From NCBI RefSeq assembly GCF_000964005.1, contig NZ_JXYP01000020.1, forward strand, positions 62,001 to 126,000: DNA of 64,000 nt. The letters are read 5' to 3'. Positions 28,743 to 37,577 of the stretch are shown here, one piece after another; positions within the stretch are counted from its first letter, which is position 1; every line of letters starts with the position of its first letter. The notes under the pieces are model-generated. The model ran no database searches, was not told the origin of the DNA, and saw nothing but the letters and a program-made list of their open reading frames with translations. This DNA comes from Williamsia herbipolensis (GTDB lineage: Bacteria > Actinomycetota > Actinomycetes > Mycobacteriales > Mycobacteriaceae). Made by a program: the position numbers and the translations under genes.

Positions 28743-29410
28743 GCAGCAGCAAGGGGTCGGTCCTCGTCGTCGGGGCCGGCCCCGGCATCGGGCGGTCGGT
28801 GGCGCGACGTTTCGCCGCGGCCGGCCACCCTGTGGGGGTGATCGCACGATCGCCGTCGACGATCGACGCGCTCCTCGGCGATCTCCCGGACACCGCGGCC
28901 GGCGCACGGGCCGATGTCGCGGACGACAGCGCCCTGAGGAGCGCCGTCGCGGGTCTCGTCGATCGGCTGGGGGTACCCGAACTCGTCGTCTACAACGCCG
29001 GGGTCATCCGCACCGACACGGTCGGCGACCTCGACGTACGGACCTTGCTCGACACCTACGCGGTCAACGTCGCCGGAGCGGTGGTCACCGCCGCGACACT
29101 GTTGCCCCGCATGCGCGCGCAGCGGGGAGGTCGCTTCCTGCTCACGGCGGGTATGCCACACCCACTCCCCGAACTGACGAGCCTGTCACTCGGCAAGGCC
29201 GGGCTGCGGACGCTCGCCGAACTCCTCGACTCCGGCCACCTCGACCACGGCGTTCGGTGCGCCACGGTGACCGTGTGCGGTCCGGTGGCTCCGAACACGC
29301 GGTACGACCCCGATCTCATCGCCGAGACGTACGAGCAGATGCACCGTCGATCCGACACCGAATGGGTCACCGACGTGCGATTCGGTGACCCCGCGGACGC
29401 CGCGGGCTGA
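28739..29410 (+). CDS. Short-chain dehydrogenase/reductase-like protein, probable CTG start
   Basis: A 223-residue SDR-fold protein. The cofactor loop [15 protein letters not shown] and the VVYNAGVIR strand are clear. The first ATG/GTG in frame (28799) would delete the cofactor loop, so the start must be upstream; the only candidate is CTG at 28739, which overlaps the ilvD TGA (CTGA), with GAGGGTG about 11 bases before it. The catalytic YxxxK is not intact: the segment reads LSLGKAGLR, keeping the Lys but with Leu in the Tyr place. It may be a binding or regulatory SDR rather than a normal dehydrogenase. Confidence 0.72.
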   Translation: MSSSKGSVLVVGAGPGIGRSVARRFAAAGHPVGVIARSPSTIDALLGDLPDTAAGARADVADDSALRSAVAGLVDRLGVPELVVYNAGVIRTDTVGDLDVRTLLDTYAVNVAGAVVTAATLLPRMRAQRGGRFLLTAGMPHPLPELTSLSLGKAGLRTLAELLDSGHLDHGVRCATVTVCGPVAPNTRYDPDLIAETYEQMHRRSDTEWVTDVRFGDPADAAG

Positions 29411-29481
29411 CCACAGCCACCGATCCGACGAGACCGATGAGTTCTCGGTGCGTCCGGGGTCTACATCATCGACACCGACCG

Positions 29482-30069
29482 ATGGAGGTATGCGATGTTC
29501 GATCTGGGCCTGCGACGCAGGAGATGCGCCGTCTCGTCGGCGGGGTCGCCGACGACGATCTCGATCGACCCACCCCGTGCGACGACTGGACCGTGCGCGA
29601 CCTGTTGGCACACATCCACCAGTTCAGCAGCGTCTTCACCGACAATGCCCGCAAGGCCCCGATGAGGCCACCGGACGGTCTGGTGGGGGACTGGCGCACC
29701 GCCATACCGGAGCAGCTCGAGGATCTCGCGGCGGCCTGGGCCGAACCCGGCGCGTGGGAGGGACGTGTGAGCGCGGGCGGTGTCGAGATGCCGGCACGGG
29801 ACAACGCCGTCGTCGCCGTCGAGGAACTGACCGTGCACGCATGGGATCTGGCTCGTGCCACCGATCAGCGCGTACACGTCCAGGACGCGACCCTCGACGA
29901 GGTCGAGCGCTTCTTCACCATGTTCCCACCGGATCCCGAGACCGGGACCGGGCCGTTCGGACCGGTGACGCCGATCGCTGACGACGCCGACCGGCTGCAC
30001 CGTGTCCTCGCGCTGGCCGGGCGTGATCCCCGCACGAACACGACCGACGAACAAACGGGGCCCCGATGA
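29482..30069 (+). CDS. TIGR03086-type mycothiol-dependent-enzyme family protein, 5' end probably frameshifted
   Basis: A DinB-like four-helix protein of the maleylpyruvate isomerase/TIGR03086 family, about 190 residues, with TPCDDWTVRDLLAHIHQF and VEELTVHAWDLARATD, whose histidines form the metal site. The family usually begins M-x-DLGPAT. Here an ATG at 29495, six bases after a perfect GGAGG, reads MFDLG and then goes out of frame; one extra C in GGGCCT (29507-29512) would restore GPATQEMRRLV. The frame given starts at an ATG in front of that ribosome site, which is unlikely to be the native start. The true gene is probably 29495-30069 with a one-base deletion. The next gene overlaps by ATGA. 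Confidence 0.72.
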   Translation: MEVCDVRSGPATQEMRRLVGGVADDDLDRPTPCDDWTVRDLLAHIHQFSSVFTDNARKAPMRPPDGLVGDWRTAIPEQLEDLAAAWAEPGAWEGRVSAGGVEMPARDNAVVAVEELTVHAWDLARATDQRVHVQDATLDEVERFFTMFPPDPETGTGPFGPVTPIADDADRLHRVLALAGRDPRTNTTDEQTGPR

Positions 30070-30680
30070 GCCGCACCCACCTGTCGATGTCGATGTCGGC
30101 GGACGGTTTCGTCGCCGGTCCGCAGCAGAGTGCCGACCACCCGCTCGGCATCGGCGGGCAACGCGTCCACGCCTGGCACATCGGACCCGGTCTCGATCAC
30201 CCCGTGAACCGACAGGTGATGTCGGAGATGCTCGACGACATGGGCGCGACCATCATGGGCCGCAACATGTTCGGACCGGTGCGCGGTGAATGGGGCGCGT
30301 CGGACTGGACCGGCTGGTGGGGTGACGAGCCGCCGTATCACTGCCCGGTCTTCGTCCTCACCCACCACGCCCGCGAGCCGATCGAGCTCGAGGGCGGCAC
30401 GACCTTCTTCTTCGTGACCGACGGGATCGAGTCGGCCTATGCCCAGGCCACCGCGGTCGCGGCGGGCCGCTCGATCTCCATCGCCGGCGGCGCGTCGTGT
30501 GCGCGGCAGGCCATCTCGGCCGGGATCGTCGACGAGATCGACATCCAGCTCAGTCCCGAGATCCTGGGCTCCGGCGAGCGGTTGTTCGACGGGTTCGCGC
30601 CGGGGCGGCCCGAACTCGAACTGGTCCGGGTGCTCGAGGCCCCGGGGGTGGCACACCTGCGGTACCGCGTCGTGCGCTGA
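30066..30680 (+). CDS. Dihydrofolate reductase/RibD-like family protein
   Basis: A 204-residue RibD C-terminal-like protein, second of the family in the window and not closely similar to the first. It has the SMSADGFVAGP strand, ATIMGRNMFGPV, the PVFVLTHHARE strand and ISIAGGASCARQAIS, followed by DEIDIQLSPEILGSGERLFDG. It is NADPH-dependent by family and its substrate is unknown. Its ATG overlaps the stop of the TIGR03086-type gene (ATGA), so the two are coupled; such pairs are common in actinobacteria. Confidence 0.85.
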   Translation: MSRTHLSMSMSADGFVAGPQQSADHPLGIGGQRVHAWHIGPGLDHPVNRQVMSEMLDDMGATIMGRNMFGPVRGEWGASDWTGWWGDEPPYHCPVFVLTHHAREPIELEGGTTFFFVTDGIESAYAQATAVAAGRSISIAGGASCARQAISAGIVDEIDIQLSPEILGSGERLFDGFAPGRPELELVRVLEAPGVAHLRYRVVR

Positions 30681-30766
30681 ACGCGCCGAAGCCGTCCGAC
30701 GCCGACGCATAGGATGGGTTCAACGGGGCCGACACGACGGCCCTCTCGGCAACGAAGCGGTGACAC

Positions 30767-31381
30767 ATGGGTTTTGAGCGTCTTCTCGCCAACGTCGACG
30801 ACGCGCGGAGCAACGGGTGGTTCGTCGAGGGGTCGGTCAGCGACACCGAGATGGAGTTCCTCGAGTCCCTGGCACGCCGCGACGATGTTCGCCGGATCGT
30901 CGAGATCGGTTTCAACGCCGGCTTCTCCAGCCACGCCTTCCTGCGCGCCGATCCGCAGGTGGAGGTCACCTCGTTCGACCTCGGCGACCACGAATACGTG
31001 TCCACGGCCAAACAGTGCATCGACGACGAGTTCCCCGGCCGTCACACACTCATCACCGGCGATTCCACGCAGACCGTCCCGGCGTTCGCCGAGGAGCACA
31101 CGGGGGAGACCTTCGACGTCCTGTTCATCGACGGCGGCCACACCTACGAGGTCGCCTCCGCCGACATCGCCAACATGGCGCGGCTGGCCCACGCGAGCTC
31201 GGTGGTCATGATCGACGACCTGCTCCCGCACAAGCCGTTCGGCGAGGGACCGGTGCAGGCGTGGCGCGAGGCGATCGAGACATCGGTCGTCGTGGAGACC
31301 GGTCTCTATCAGGACGGCGAGATGGTCGACGCCGTCACCACCGACGCGGCGCGTGCGTGGGCGACCGGCCGCTACGCCTGA
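30767..31381 (+). CDS. Class I SAM-dependent methyltransferase (Methyltransf_24 type)
   Basis: A 204-residue Rossmann-fold methyltransferase. The SAM loop is EIGFNAGFSSHAFL near residues 45-58, the acidic strand end is TSFDLGDHEYV, and FDVLFIDGGHTYEVASADI is typical of the O-methyltransferase-like group. The acceptor is unknown. The gene ends ten bases inside the 3' end of the convergent TetR gene, and TAGGAT at 30712-30717 is a plausible -10 element for it. Confidence 0.82.
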   Translation: MGFERLLANVDDARSNGWFVEGSVSDTEMEFLESLARRDDVRRIVEIGFNAGFSSHAFLRADPQVEVTSFDLGDHEYVSTAKQCIDDEFPGRHTLITGDSTQTVPAFAEEHTGETFDVLFIDGGHTYEVASADIANMARLAHASSVVMIDDLLPHKPFGEGPVQAWREAIETSVVVETGLYQDGEMVDAVTTDAARAWATGRYA

Positions 31382-31992
31382 TCCGTATCAGGACGGGTCT
31401 GGGTCCAGGGATCGGTGATCATGCGGGTCATCTCCTCGACCCAGGCGTCGTCCAGTATGGCGTCCTGCCTGATGAGCAGACGGACGATGACCGTGCCGGC
31501 CACCACCTCGGCGAGCATGGGTAGGCGGTCGTCGGGCCGACGCCCCCGGCCGAATCGGGACTCGAACGCCGTCAGGTTGCCCGCGAGCCGACTGATCATC
31601 ATGGCGTGCACGTCGCGGTCGGCCACGGTGTCGGCGATCAGGCCCGGCAACGCCACCCGCACATAGGGCTTGTCGAACATGGCGCGCACGGTCTCGACGA
31701 CCGCCCGGATCTCGCCGTGGATGTCGTCGGAGCCGTCGGCGGCGGGCACGGAATCGGCCGACAACACCGCCTCGTGGACGAGCTGGGTCTTGCCCGACCA
31801 GCGACGGTAGATCGCCGCCGTCGTCGTACCCGCGCGCGCCGCGATCGCCGACAGCGACAGAGCGGGGTAGCCGGTCTCGACGATCAGTTCCCGCGTCGCC
31901 GCGATGATCGCCGCGTCGATCCGCGAATCCCGCGGGCGACCCGCCGTCGACGGAGCCGACCCCTTGTTTTCGCCACGGCTTTCTGGTGCCAT
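31372..31992 (-). CDS. TetR/AcrR family transcriptional regulator
   Basis: A 206-residue dimeric repressor. The N-terminal helix-turn-helix covers about 25-70, with the family signature LSLSAIAARAGTTTAAIYRRW, and a C-terminal ligand-binding domain of the TetR_C_11/16 type. It is divergent from the three-gene operon starting at 32044, with only 51 bases between the starts, so it most likely controls that operon and itself. The effector is unknown. Confidence 0.88.
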   Translation of the reverse strand: MAPESRGENKGSAPSTAGRPRDSRIDAAIIAATRELIVETGYPALSLSAIAARAGTTTAAIYRRWSGKTQLVHEAVLSADSVPAADGSDDIHGEIRAVVETVRAMFDKPYVRVALPGLIADTVADRDVHAMMISRLAGNLTAFESRFGRGRRPDDRLPMLAEVVAGTVIVRLLIRQDAILDDAWVEEMTRMITDPWTQTRPDTDQA

Positions 31993-32043
31993 GACGCCAG
32001 AGTAATTCCGATACGGCACACATCGTATTTGAGGGAGTTCCCG

Positions 32044-33174
32044 GTGCTTCTCAGTCCGCTCGACGAGTATCCGATCCACCAGACACCGGCTCCCGTCACC
32101 TGGCCCGAACCGTCGGACCGGCAGTTCTACGACCGGTCGTACTTCAACGTGCTCGACCGCGGGGGACGGTTCATGGCGCTGACGGGGATCGGCTACTACC
32201 CGCGACTGGGTGTGAAGGACGCGTACCTCGTGGTCCGTCACGGCGACACGCAGACCGCGGTCCATCTCGGCGACGCCATCGACGACGATCGGCTGCACCC
32301 GACCGTCAACGGCTACCGCATCGACGTCGTCGAGCCGCTGCAGGAGGTCCACCTGACCCTCGCGCCCACCGAGGGGATGTCCGCCGACCTCACGTGGCGC
32401 GGAGCGTTCCCCGCTGCCCTGGAACGACCGCACTCGATGCTCAGTCGGCGGCGGGTCACCCTGGACGCCTGCCGTTTCGCGCAGGTCGGCACCTGGGCCG
32501 GGTGGATCGATGTCGACGGGGAACGGCTCGAGGTCGATCACGACACCAGCGTCGCGAGTCGTGATCGATCGTGGGGCATCCGGCCCATCGGCGAATCCGA
32601 ACCCCAGGGCCGACCCGACGACGCTCTGCAGGGCATCTGGTGGCTGTATCTGCCGCTGACCTTCGACGACCACCAGCTGTTCCTGATCCTGCAAGAGGGC
32701 GCCGACGGACAGAGGAGTCTCTACGACTGCACGCGTCGATGGTCCGACGGGCGGGTCGAACAGCTCGACGGCGTACGCGTCGAGATCGACTACACCCCCG
32801 GGACGCGTATCCCGCACGGCGCCCGCATCGAGTTCCTGAACCGGGCCGGCGACCGCAGCACTCTCGCTCTCGAGTCGAAGTTGTTCGCCCCGATCGCCTT
32901 CGGCGCCGGCTACGGCGGCGACCCGACGTGGGCGCACGGAACATGGAAGGGCGAGAAGTTCAGCGAGCGTGTCCATTTCGATCTCACCGATCCCGAGGTG
33001 ATGGCACGAGCGGCGTTCAGCCTCATCGACCACGTCTGCGCCGCCGTGACCACCGATGCCGACGGAACCGTGCACCGCGGCGCAGGACTGTTCGAGCACG
33101 GGGTCATCGGTCCCCATCACCCGTCGGGATTCCGCGACTGGACCGACGTGGCGGAAGGGGCGCCCCGGCCATGA
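32044..33174 (+). CDS. Large protein of unknown function, first gene of a three-gene operon
   Basis: A 376-residue soluble protein with no signal peptide, starting at GTG after GAGGGAG. It is rich in beta strands and tryptophans (TWAGWIDVDGERLEV, RDRSWGIRPIGE, GIWWLYLPLTFDDHQLFLI) and resembles the lipocalin-like two-domain DUF7064/DUF7065 proteins, though I recall that family imperfectly. Possible roles are ligand binding or a hydratase-like activity. Its stop overlaps the start of the LLM oxidoreductase (ATGA), and TetR is divergent. Function unknown. Confidence 0.68.
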   Translation: MLLSPLDEYPIHQTPAPVTWPEPSDRQFYDRSYFNVLDRGGRFMALTGIGYYPRLGVKDAYLVVRHGDTQTAVHLGDAIDDDRLHPTVNGYRIDVVEPLQEVHLTLAPTEGMSADLTWRGAFPAALERPHSMLSRRRVTLDACRFAQVGTWAGWIDVDGERLEVDHDTSVASRDRSWGIRPIGESEPQGRPDDALQGIWWLYLPLTFDDHQLFLILQEGADGQRSLYDCTRRWSDGRVEQLDGVRVEIDYTPGTRIPHGARIEFLNRAGDRSTLALESKLFAPIAFGAGYGGDPTWAHGTWKGEKFSERVHFDLTDPEVMARAAFSLIDHVCAAVTTDADGTVHRGAGLFEHGVIGPHHPSGFRDWTDVAEGAPRP

Positions 33175-34175
33175 AGGTCATGACCGCACTGTTCGGCCCC
33201 ACCGACGCGGTCGAGCGTTCCGAGGTGTTGCGGGAGGCCGGGGCATCGGGTGTGTTCACGTTCGAGGGTCCGTTCGACGTCTTCACGCCGCTGGTCCTGG
33301 CGTCGTCGATTCCGGGCCTCGACCTGCTGTCCAATGTCGCGATCGCGTTCCCGCGCAATCCGATCCAGCTGGCCCATCAGGCCAACGATCTCCAGCTCCT
33401 GAGCGAGGGACGGTTCATCCTCGGGCTCGGCACGCAGATCAGGGCGCAGATCGAGAAGCGCTACGGGGTGCAGTTCGATCATCCCGTCGACCGCATGAAG
33501 GAGATGGTGGGCGCCCTGCGGGCCATCTTCGCGTCGTGGCACAGCGGTGAGCAACTGGACTTCCGCGGCGAGTACTACCGGCACACGCTCATGACACCGA
33601 CGTTCGTCCCGGGCCCGAACCCGTTCGGCCCGCCGCCGATCTATCTCGGCGCGCTCGGCCCGCGCCTGACCGCAGCCACCGCCGAGGTGGCCGACGGGCT
33701 GTTGGTGATGCCGTTCGGGTCCAAGCGCTTCCTGCACGGGTCGACCATGCCTGCCGTGCAGGCGGGGCTCGCTGCGGCCGGCCGCACCGGCGACGACTTC
33801 GAGGTGGTGCCCGAGATCATCGTCTCCGTCGAATCCGATCGGGACGGCGGGGGAGACCACGCCTCGACGCGGATGTTGTTGGCGTTCTACGGATCCACCC
33901 CGGCCTACCGACCGGTGCTCGACGCGCACGGGTGGGGTGACCTCCAGCCGGAACTCAACGCCATGTCGAAGCAGGGGCGGTGGCGTGAGATGGCCGGGCT
34001 GATCGACGACGAGATGCTCCACACCATCGCCGCATGCGGGACCCCGGCCGAGGTCGCAGCGCACATCCGCGACCGTGTCGACGGGGTGTCGGAGCGGATC
34101 TGTCTCTATCAACCCGGCCCGATCGACGCCGCGGCACTCGCCGAGGTCGTCGACTCCCTCACGTTGTCGACGTGA
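33171..34175 (+). CDS. TIGR03617-type F420-dependent LLM class oxidoreductase
   Basis: A 334-residue luciferase-like (beta/alpha)8 oxidoreductase, of the subgroup called TIGR03617 (MSMEG_2256 type), which is predicted to use F420. Diagnostic segments: ASGVFTFEGPFDVFTPL, VAIAFPRNPIQLAHQANDLQ, GRFILGLGTQIRAQIEKRYG, and GPNPFGPPPIYLGALGP. It overlaps both neighbours by four bases (ATGA upstream, GTGA downstream), so all three proteins should be made in fixed ratio. The substrate is not known and may be shared with the PEP-utilising enzyme next to it. Confidence 0.87.
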   Translation: MKVMTALFGPTDAVERSEVLREAGASGVFTFEGPFDVFTPLVLASSIPGLDLLSNVAIAFPRNPIQLAHQANDLQLLSEGRFILGLGTQIRAQIEKRYGVQFDHPVDRMKEMVGALRAIFASWHSGEQLDFRGEYYRHTLMTPTFVPGPNPFGPPPIYLGALGPRLTAATAEVADGLLVMPFGSKRFLHGSTMPAVQAGLAAAGRTGDDFEVVPEIIVSVESDRDGGGDHASTRMLLAFYGSTPAYRPVLDAHGWGDLQPELNAMSKQGRWREMAGLIDDEMLHTIAACGTPAEVAAHIRDRVDGVSERICLYQPGPIDAAALAEVVDSLTLST

Positions 34176-36553
34176 CCACGACCGTCGAGTTCGACGATGT
34201 CGTCGACGAACGGTTCGGTGGGAAGGCTGCCGGACTGGCGCGGCTGCGGCGTCTCGGGTTCCCGGTCCCGGCGGGCTTCGTCGTCGCCGATCCCGCCGAC
34301 GGGGTCACCGACGAGGTCGCCGAGCGATGGTTCGCGCGGATGCGGGATCTGGGGGCGACGCCGTTGGCGGTGCGCTCGTCGGCATCGGGGGAGGACGGCG
34401 CGGAGCTGTCCTTCGCCGGCCAGTACGACACCGTGCTGGGGGTGGGCACCGCCGACGACCTGGTGCGGGCCGTGCAGACGTGCACCGCCTCGACCGGCTC
34501 GCACCGCGTGACGGCCTACGCGGGCCGCGACGTCGCCGCGATGCATCTCGTGGTCCAGCAGATGGTCGACGCCCGCGCCGCCGGCGTGGTGTTCTCCGCG
34601 GATCCGGCGACCGGTCGGCGCGATCTGATGGTGATCGATGCGGTCGCCGGTCTGGGGGACACGCTCGTCGACGGCACCGCATCGCCGGATCACTTCGTGC
34701 TGGATGCACACGGCGACTGCGTCATCCGCGAGGTCGGGGCAGATCCCGCGATCTCGGTCGACGAACTCCGGGCGATCCGCGAGGGCGCGATCCGGGCCGT
34801 CGACCACTGGGGGCGGCCGATGGATCTGGAGTGGGCGATCGATCGGGACGGGCAGCTGTGGTGGCTGCAGGCCCGCCCCATCACCACCCTGCCCGGCGCA
34901 CTCGACGCGATGGATTCACCGCTGGCCGGTGCCGACCACGTCTACACCCGCTGCAACATCGGCGAGATGATGCCGGGCGCCTACTGTCCGCTGACCGCGG
35001 CGGTGTCCGGTTTCGCGATCGATTACGCGATGCAGATGACCCAGGTGGTCGCGCGAGCCCAACCGCGATACGAGTCGCCCTGGCGGCAGGTCGGATATTT
35101 CCAGGGGCACATGTTCCTCAATCTCACCGAGGGCACGGCGCTCAGCGCGGGAATCCTGGGCAACTCACTGGAGCAGTTCTCGATGTCGGTGTGTGGCCGG
35201 GTCGTCGAGGAGCTCGTGCCGAAACCGCCCCAACCGTTCGTGCGTCGGCTGGTCAACACCGTTCTGCTCACCGGTTTCGCACTGTCGGCCGGGCCGGCAA
35301 TCCGGCGTCTCGGTGATCAGATCGCCGGTTTCGACGTCCCCGACGCCGACGATCCTCGAGAGGTGTTGCGGCAGTTGGACGACGGGGTGGATCTGTTCTG
35401 TGAGGTCATGGTCACCCACGTCCGTTCGTCGTCACGTGCCGCGGTCGCGGCGAACGTGCTCGAGAGCGTCATGATCCGCCGGGCGGTGGCGGGTGGCGGT
35501 CACGAGGACGAGGGCCGGGCCGCCGCGAGCCGGTTGATGGCGGGGGCAACTGATGTCGAGAGCGCGGTGATGCTGGCCGAGCTCGACGAGGTGGCCCGGG
35601 CCATCGCCGCCGACCCGTCGGCCGGGGACTTCACCGTGTCCGAGCCCGGGGCCGCGGTCACGAGGCTCCGTACGTCGACCGGCGTTGCCGGAGTGGCCCT
35701 TCGAGGTTTTCTCCACCGGCACGGCCACCGCGGGTATCGCGAGCTGTGTATGCGCGAACCGTCGTGGGGCGAGGACCCGCAGGGCCTGGGAACGATGCTG
35801 CAGGTGATGGTGCGGGCGGCGTCGGATCCCGTGGCCCGTCGTGCCGCCCCGCGTTCGGATCAGACGGACGACCCGCCGCCCGTCCGGTTGCTCGCGCGGC
35901 TGGCGCGAGGAGGCGCACGGGGACGCGAGGAGACGAAGTCGAAGCTGGCGGCCATGGCGCATTCGCTCAAACTCGGTTACCGGCATCTGGGGCAGGTGCT
36001 CGCCGACACCGGACGACTTCCCGACGCCGACCTCGTGTACTTCTTCGATCGCGACGAACTACGCCGGGTCGTCGGTCCCGGCGACATCACCGACCTGGTG
36101 CAGGCCGGGCTGCGGCGCAGGTCGGCACTGCCGTGTCAGGAGGCGTTGGAGTTCGACGACGTCTCGGTGGGGCGTCCGACACCACTGGTGGTACGACCGC
36201 CGAACGGTGTCGACGACTCCGAGATCGTCGGCCGACCCGCGGGCCGCGGATGCGTCGACGGTGTTGTGCGCGTGGCCAGATCGATCGCCGAGGCGCGCGA
36301 GATCCGGGTCGGCGAGATCCTCGTGGCGCCGGTCACCGACGTGGGATGGACCCCGTACTTCACCGTCATCGCCGCGTTGGTGACCGACATCGGCAGCTCG
36401 GTGTCCCACGGCGCCGTGGTCGCGCGCGAGTACGGACTGCCCTGTGTCGTGAACACCCTCGTCGCCACCCGGACCCTGCGGACCGGAGACCGGGTTCGGG
36501 TCGACGGCGATCGCGGCGTCGTCACCCGACTGTCCGATGGCACCGCCGCGTGA
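34172..36553 (+). CDS. PEP-utilising phosphotransferase (rifampin phosphotransferase-like)
   Basis: A 793-residue three-domain enzyme. The N-terminal ATP-binding domain (about 1-245) begins with FGGKAAGLARLRRLGFPVPAG and has AVRSSASGEDGAELSFAGQY, as in PEP synthases. A long, non-catalytic-looking middle domain follows. The C-terminal swivelling domain has SSVSHGAVVAREYGLPCV, with the phosphorylated His at 746. PEP synthase proper also has a TIM-barrel PEP domain, which is absent here; the order ATP-variable-His is that of rifampin phosphotransferase. So it probably phosphorylates a small molecule bound by the middle domain. The GTG start overlaps the LLM stop. Confidence 0.78.
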   Translation: MTTTVEFDDVVDERFGGKAAGLARLRRLGFPVPAGFVVADPADGVTDEVAERWFARMRDLGATPLAVRSSASGEDGAELSFAGQYDTVLGVGTADDLVRAVQTCTASTGSHRVTAYAGRDVAAMHLVVQQMVDARAAGVVFSADPATGRRDLMVIDAVAGLGDTLVDGTASPDHFVLDAHGDCVIREVGADPAISVDELRAIREGAIRAVDHWGRPMDLEWAIDRDGQLWWLQARPITTLPGALDAMDSPLAGADHVYTRCNIGEMMPGAYCPLTAAVSGFAIDYAMQMTQVVARAQPRYESPWRQVGYFQGHMFLNLTEGTALSAGILGNSLEQFSMSVCGRVVEELVPKPPQPFVRRLVNTVLLTGFALSAGPAIRRLGDQIAGFDVPDADDPREVLRQLDDGVDLFCEVMVTHVRSSSRAAVAANVLESVMIRRAVAGGGHEDEGRAAASRLMAGATDVESAVMLAELDEVARAIAADPSAGDFTVSEPGAAVTRLRTSTGVAGVALRGFLHRHGHRGYRELCMREPSWGEDPQGLGTMLQVMVRAASDPVARRAAPRSDQTDDPPPVRLLARLARGGARGREETKSKLAAMAHSLKLGYRHLGQVLADTGRLPDADLVYFFDRDELRRVVGPGDITDLVQAGLRRRSALPCQEALEFDDVSVGRPTPLVVRPPNGVDDSEIVGRPAGRGCVDGVVRVARSIAEAREIRVGEILVAPVTDVGWTPYFTVIAALVTDIGSSVSHGAVVAREYGLPCVVNTLVATRTLRTGDRVRVDGDRGVVTRLSDGTAA

Positions 36554-36572
36554 GCCGCGGTCGCCTGTCGGG

Positions 36573-37577
36573 TCAGTCGCCGATCGAACCGGCGACGACC
36601 GCGTCGCCGAGCGCGGTGCGGCGGTGCCGTACGGTCTTCCCGACCCGGTCGGACCAGATGAGCCCTGCCTCACGCAGGAGTCGCGTGTGATGCGACGCCG
36701 TACCGTCGGCCAATGCGCACGAGGCGGCGACCTCACGCGTGCTCAGGGGGCGATCGAGCGCGAGCAGTACCGCCGCTCTACCGGTACCGAGAAGTCCCTT
36801 CAGCGCATCTGACTGCGCCTCGAACGCGGTGGGCCAGGCATGCGCGACACCGCGCGCGGGGTAGTAGAGGGTCGGCAGTCGGGGTTGCTCGGTGATGACC
36901 GAACACCCCGGCCAGGAGAACACCGAGGGTACGAGCAACAGACCGGTCGTCGAACAGTCGACTGCCTCGTCCCAGGTGTCGTGGGCGACGACGATCGCAT
37001 CGTCGGACCAGGTCACCCGTTCGTGGAGCGACTCCACGGTGGCCGCCACCCCGACCCGGGCCAGTTGCTCGGCGCGCGCGGTGATGTCGGCCAGGAGCGC
37101 GCGCTCGACCGCCGGCCAGTGCGGCGCGAGGATCGCCGTCCACAGTTCCGCCCACGCGCGCGCGATCACCTGCCGTGCCTCGTGGAGATCACCGAGCCAT
37201 ACCGCGAGCGCGGTTCTCCGGGCGCCGGTCGCACGGCTGTGGCATTTGAGCAGGTCGCGCCGCATCTCGTCGAGATCGGCGTGCGACACGGCCCTGATCT
37301 CGTCGGCTCCGGGCGGACCGTCGGGCAGCGGCGTGAGGAAATCCGGTGCGTAGTGGCCTGGTTGGACGAGCGTCCCGATGACCCCGAGCGGTTCGGTCGG
37401 GATCGCCGACCGTACCTGCCTGAGCCAACCGCCCTGGAGGGGAAACCGCGCGGGCTGCTGCAGTACCCGGACGGCTCGCAACAATTCGAAGCTGGCACTC
37501 GCGCCGAATCGGATGGCTGCCGCGCCGGTGGGACCCAGGGTGAACACCACTCGTGACGAACCTGCGCCCGGGGTCAT
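36573..37577 (-). CDS. ArsR-type helix-turn-helix regulator, last gene of the biosynthetic operon
   Basis: A 334-residue regulator with a long N-terminal domain (DUF5937-like, helical) and a C-terminal winged helix at about 265-330: LLALDRPLSTREVAASCALA followed by THSS-like TASHHTRLLREAGL. This is the ArsR/SmtB fold without obvious metal-binding cysteines. Its ATG at 37577 overlaps the stop of the ATP-grasp ligase (ATGA), so it is translated as part of the cluster and may be its repressor. An inner GTG at 37550 is an alternative start. It is convergent with the PEP-utilising gene. Confidence 0.8.
   Translation of the reverse strand: MTPGAGSSRVVFTLGPTGAAAIRFGASASFELLRAVRVLQQPARFPLQGGWLRQVRSAIPTEPLGVIGTLVQPGHYAPDFLTPLPDGPPGADEIRAVSHADLDEMRRDLLKCHSRATGARRTALAVWLGDLHEARQVIARAWAELWTAILAPHWPAVERALLADITARAEQLARVGVAATVESLHERVTWSDDAIVVAHDTWDEAVDCSTTGLLLVPSVFSWPGCSVITEQPRLPTLYYPARGVAHAWPTAFEAQSDALKGLLGTGRAAVLLALDRPLSTREVAASCALADGTASHHTRLLREAGLIWSDRVGKTVRHRRTALGDAVVAGSIGD

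Noticed and set aside
34172-36553. Phosphoenolpyruvate synthase (ppsA)
   Set aside because: The PEP-binding TIM barrel that should follow the swivelling His domain is missing and the His domain is at the C-terminus; the order fits the rifampin phosphotransferase type.
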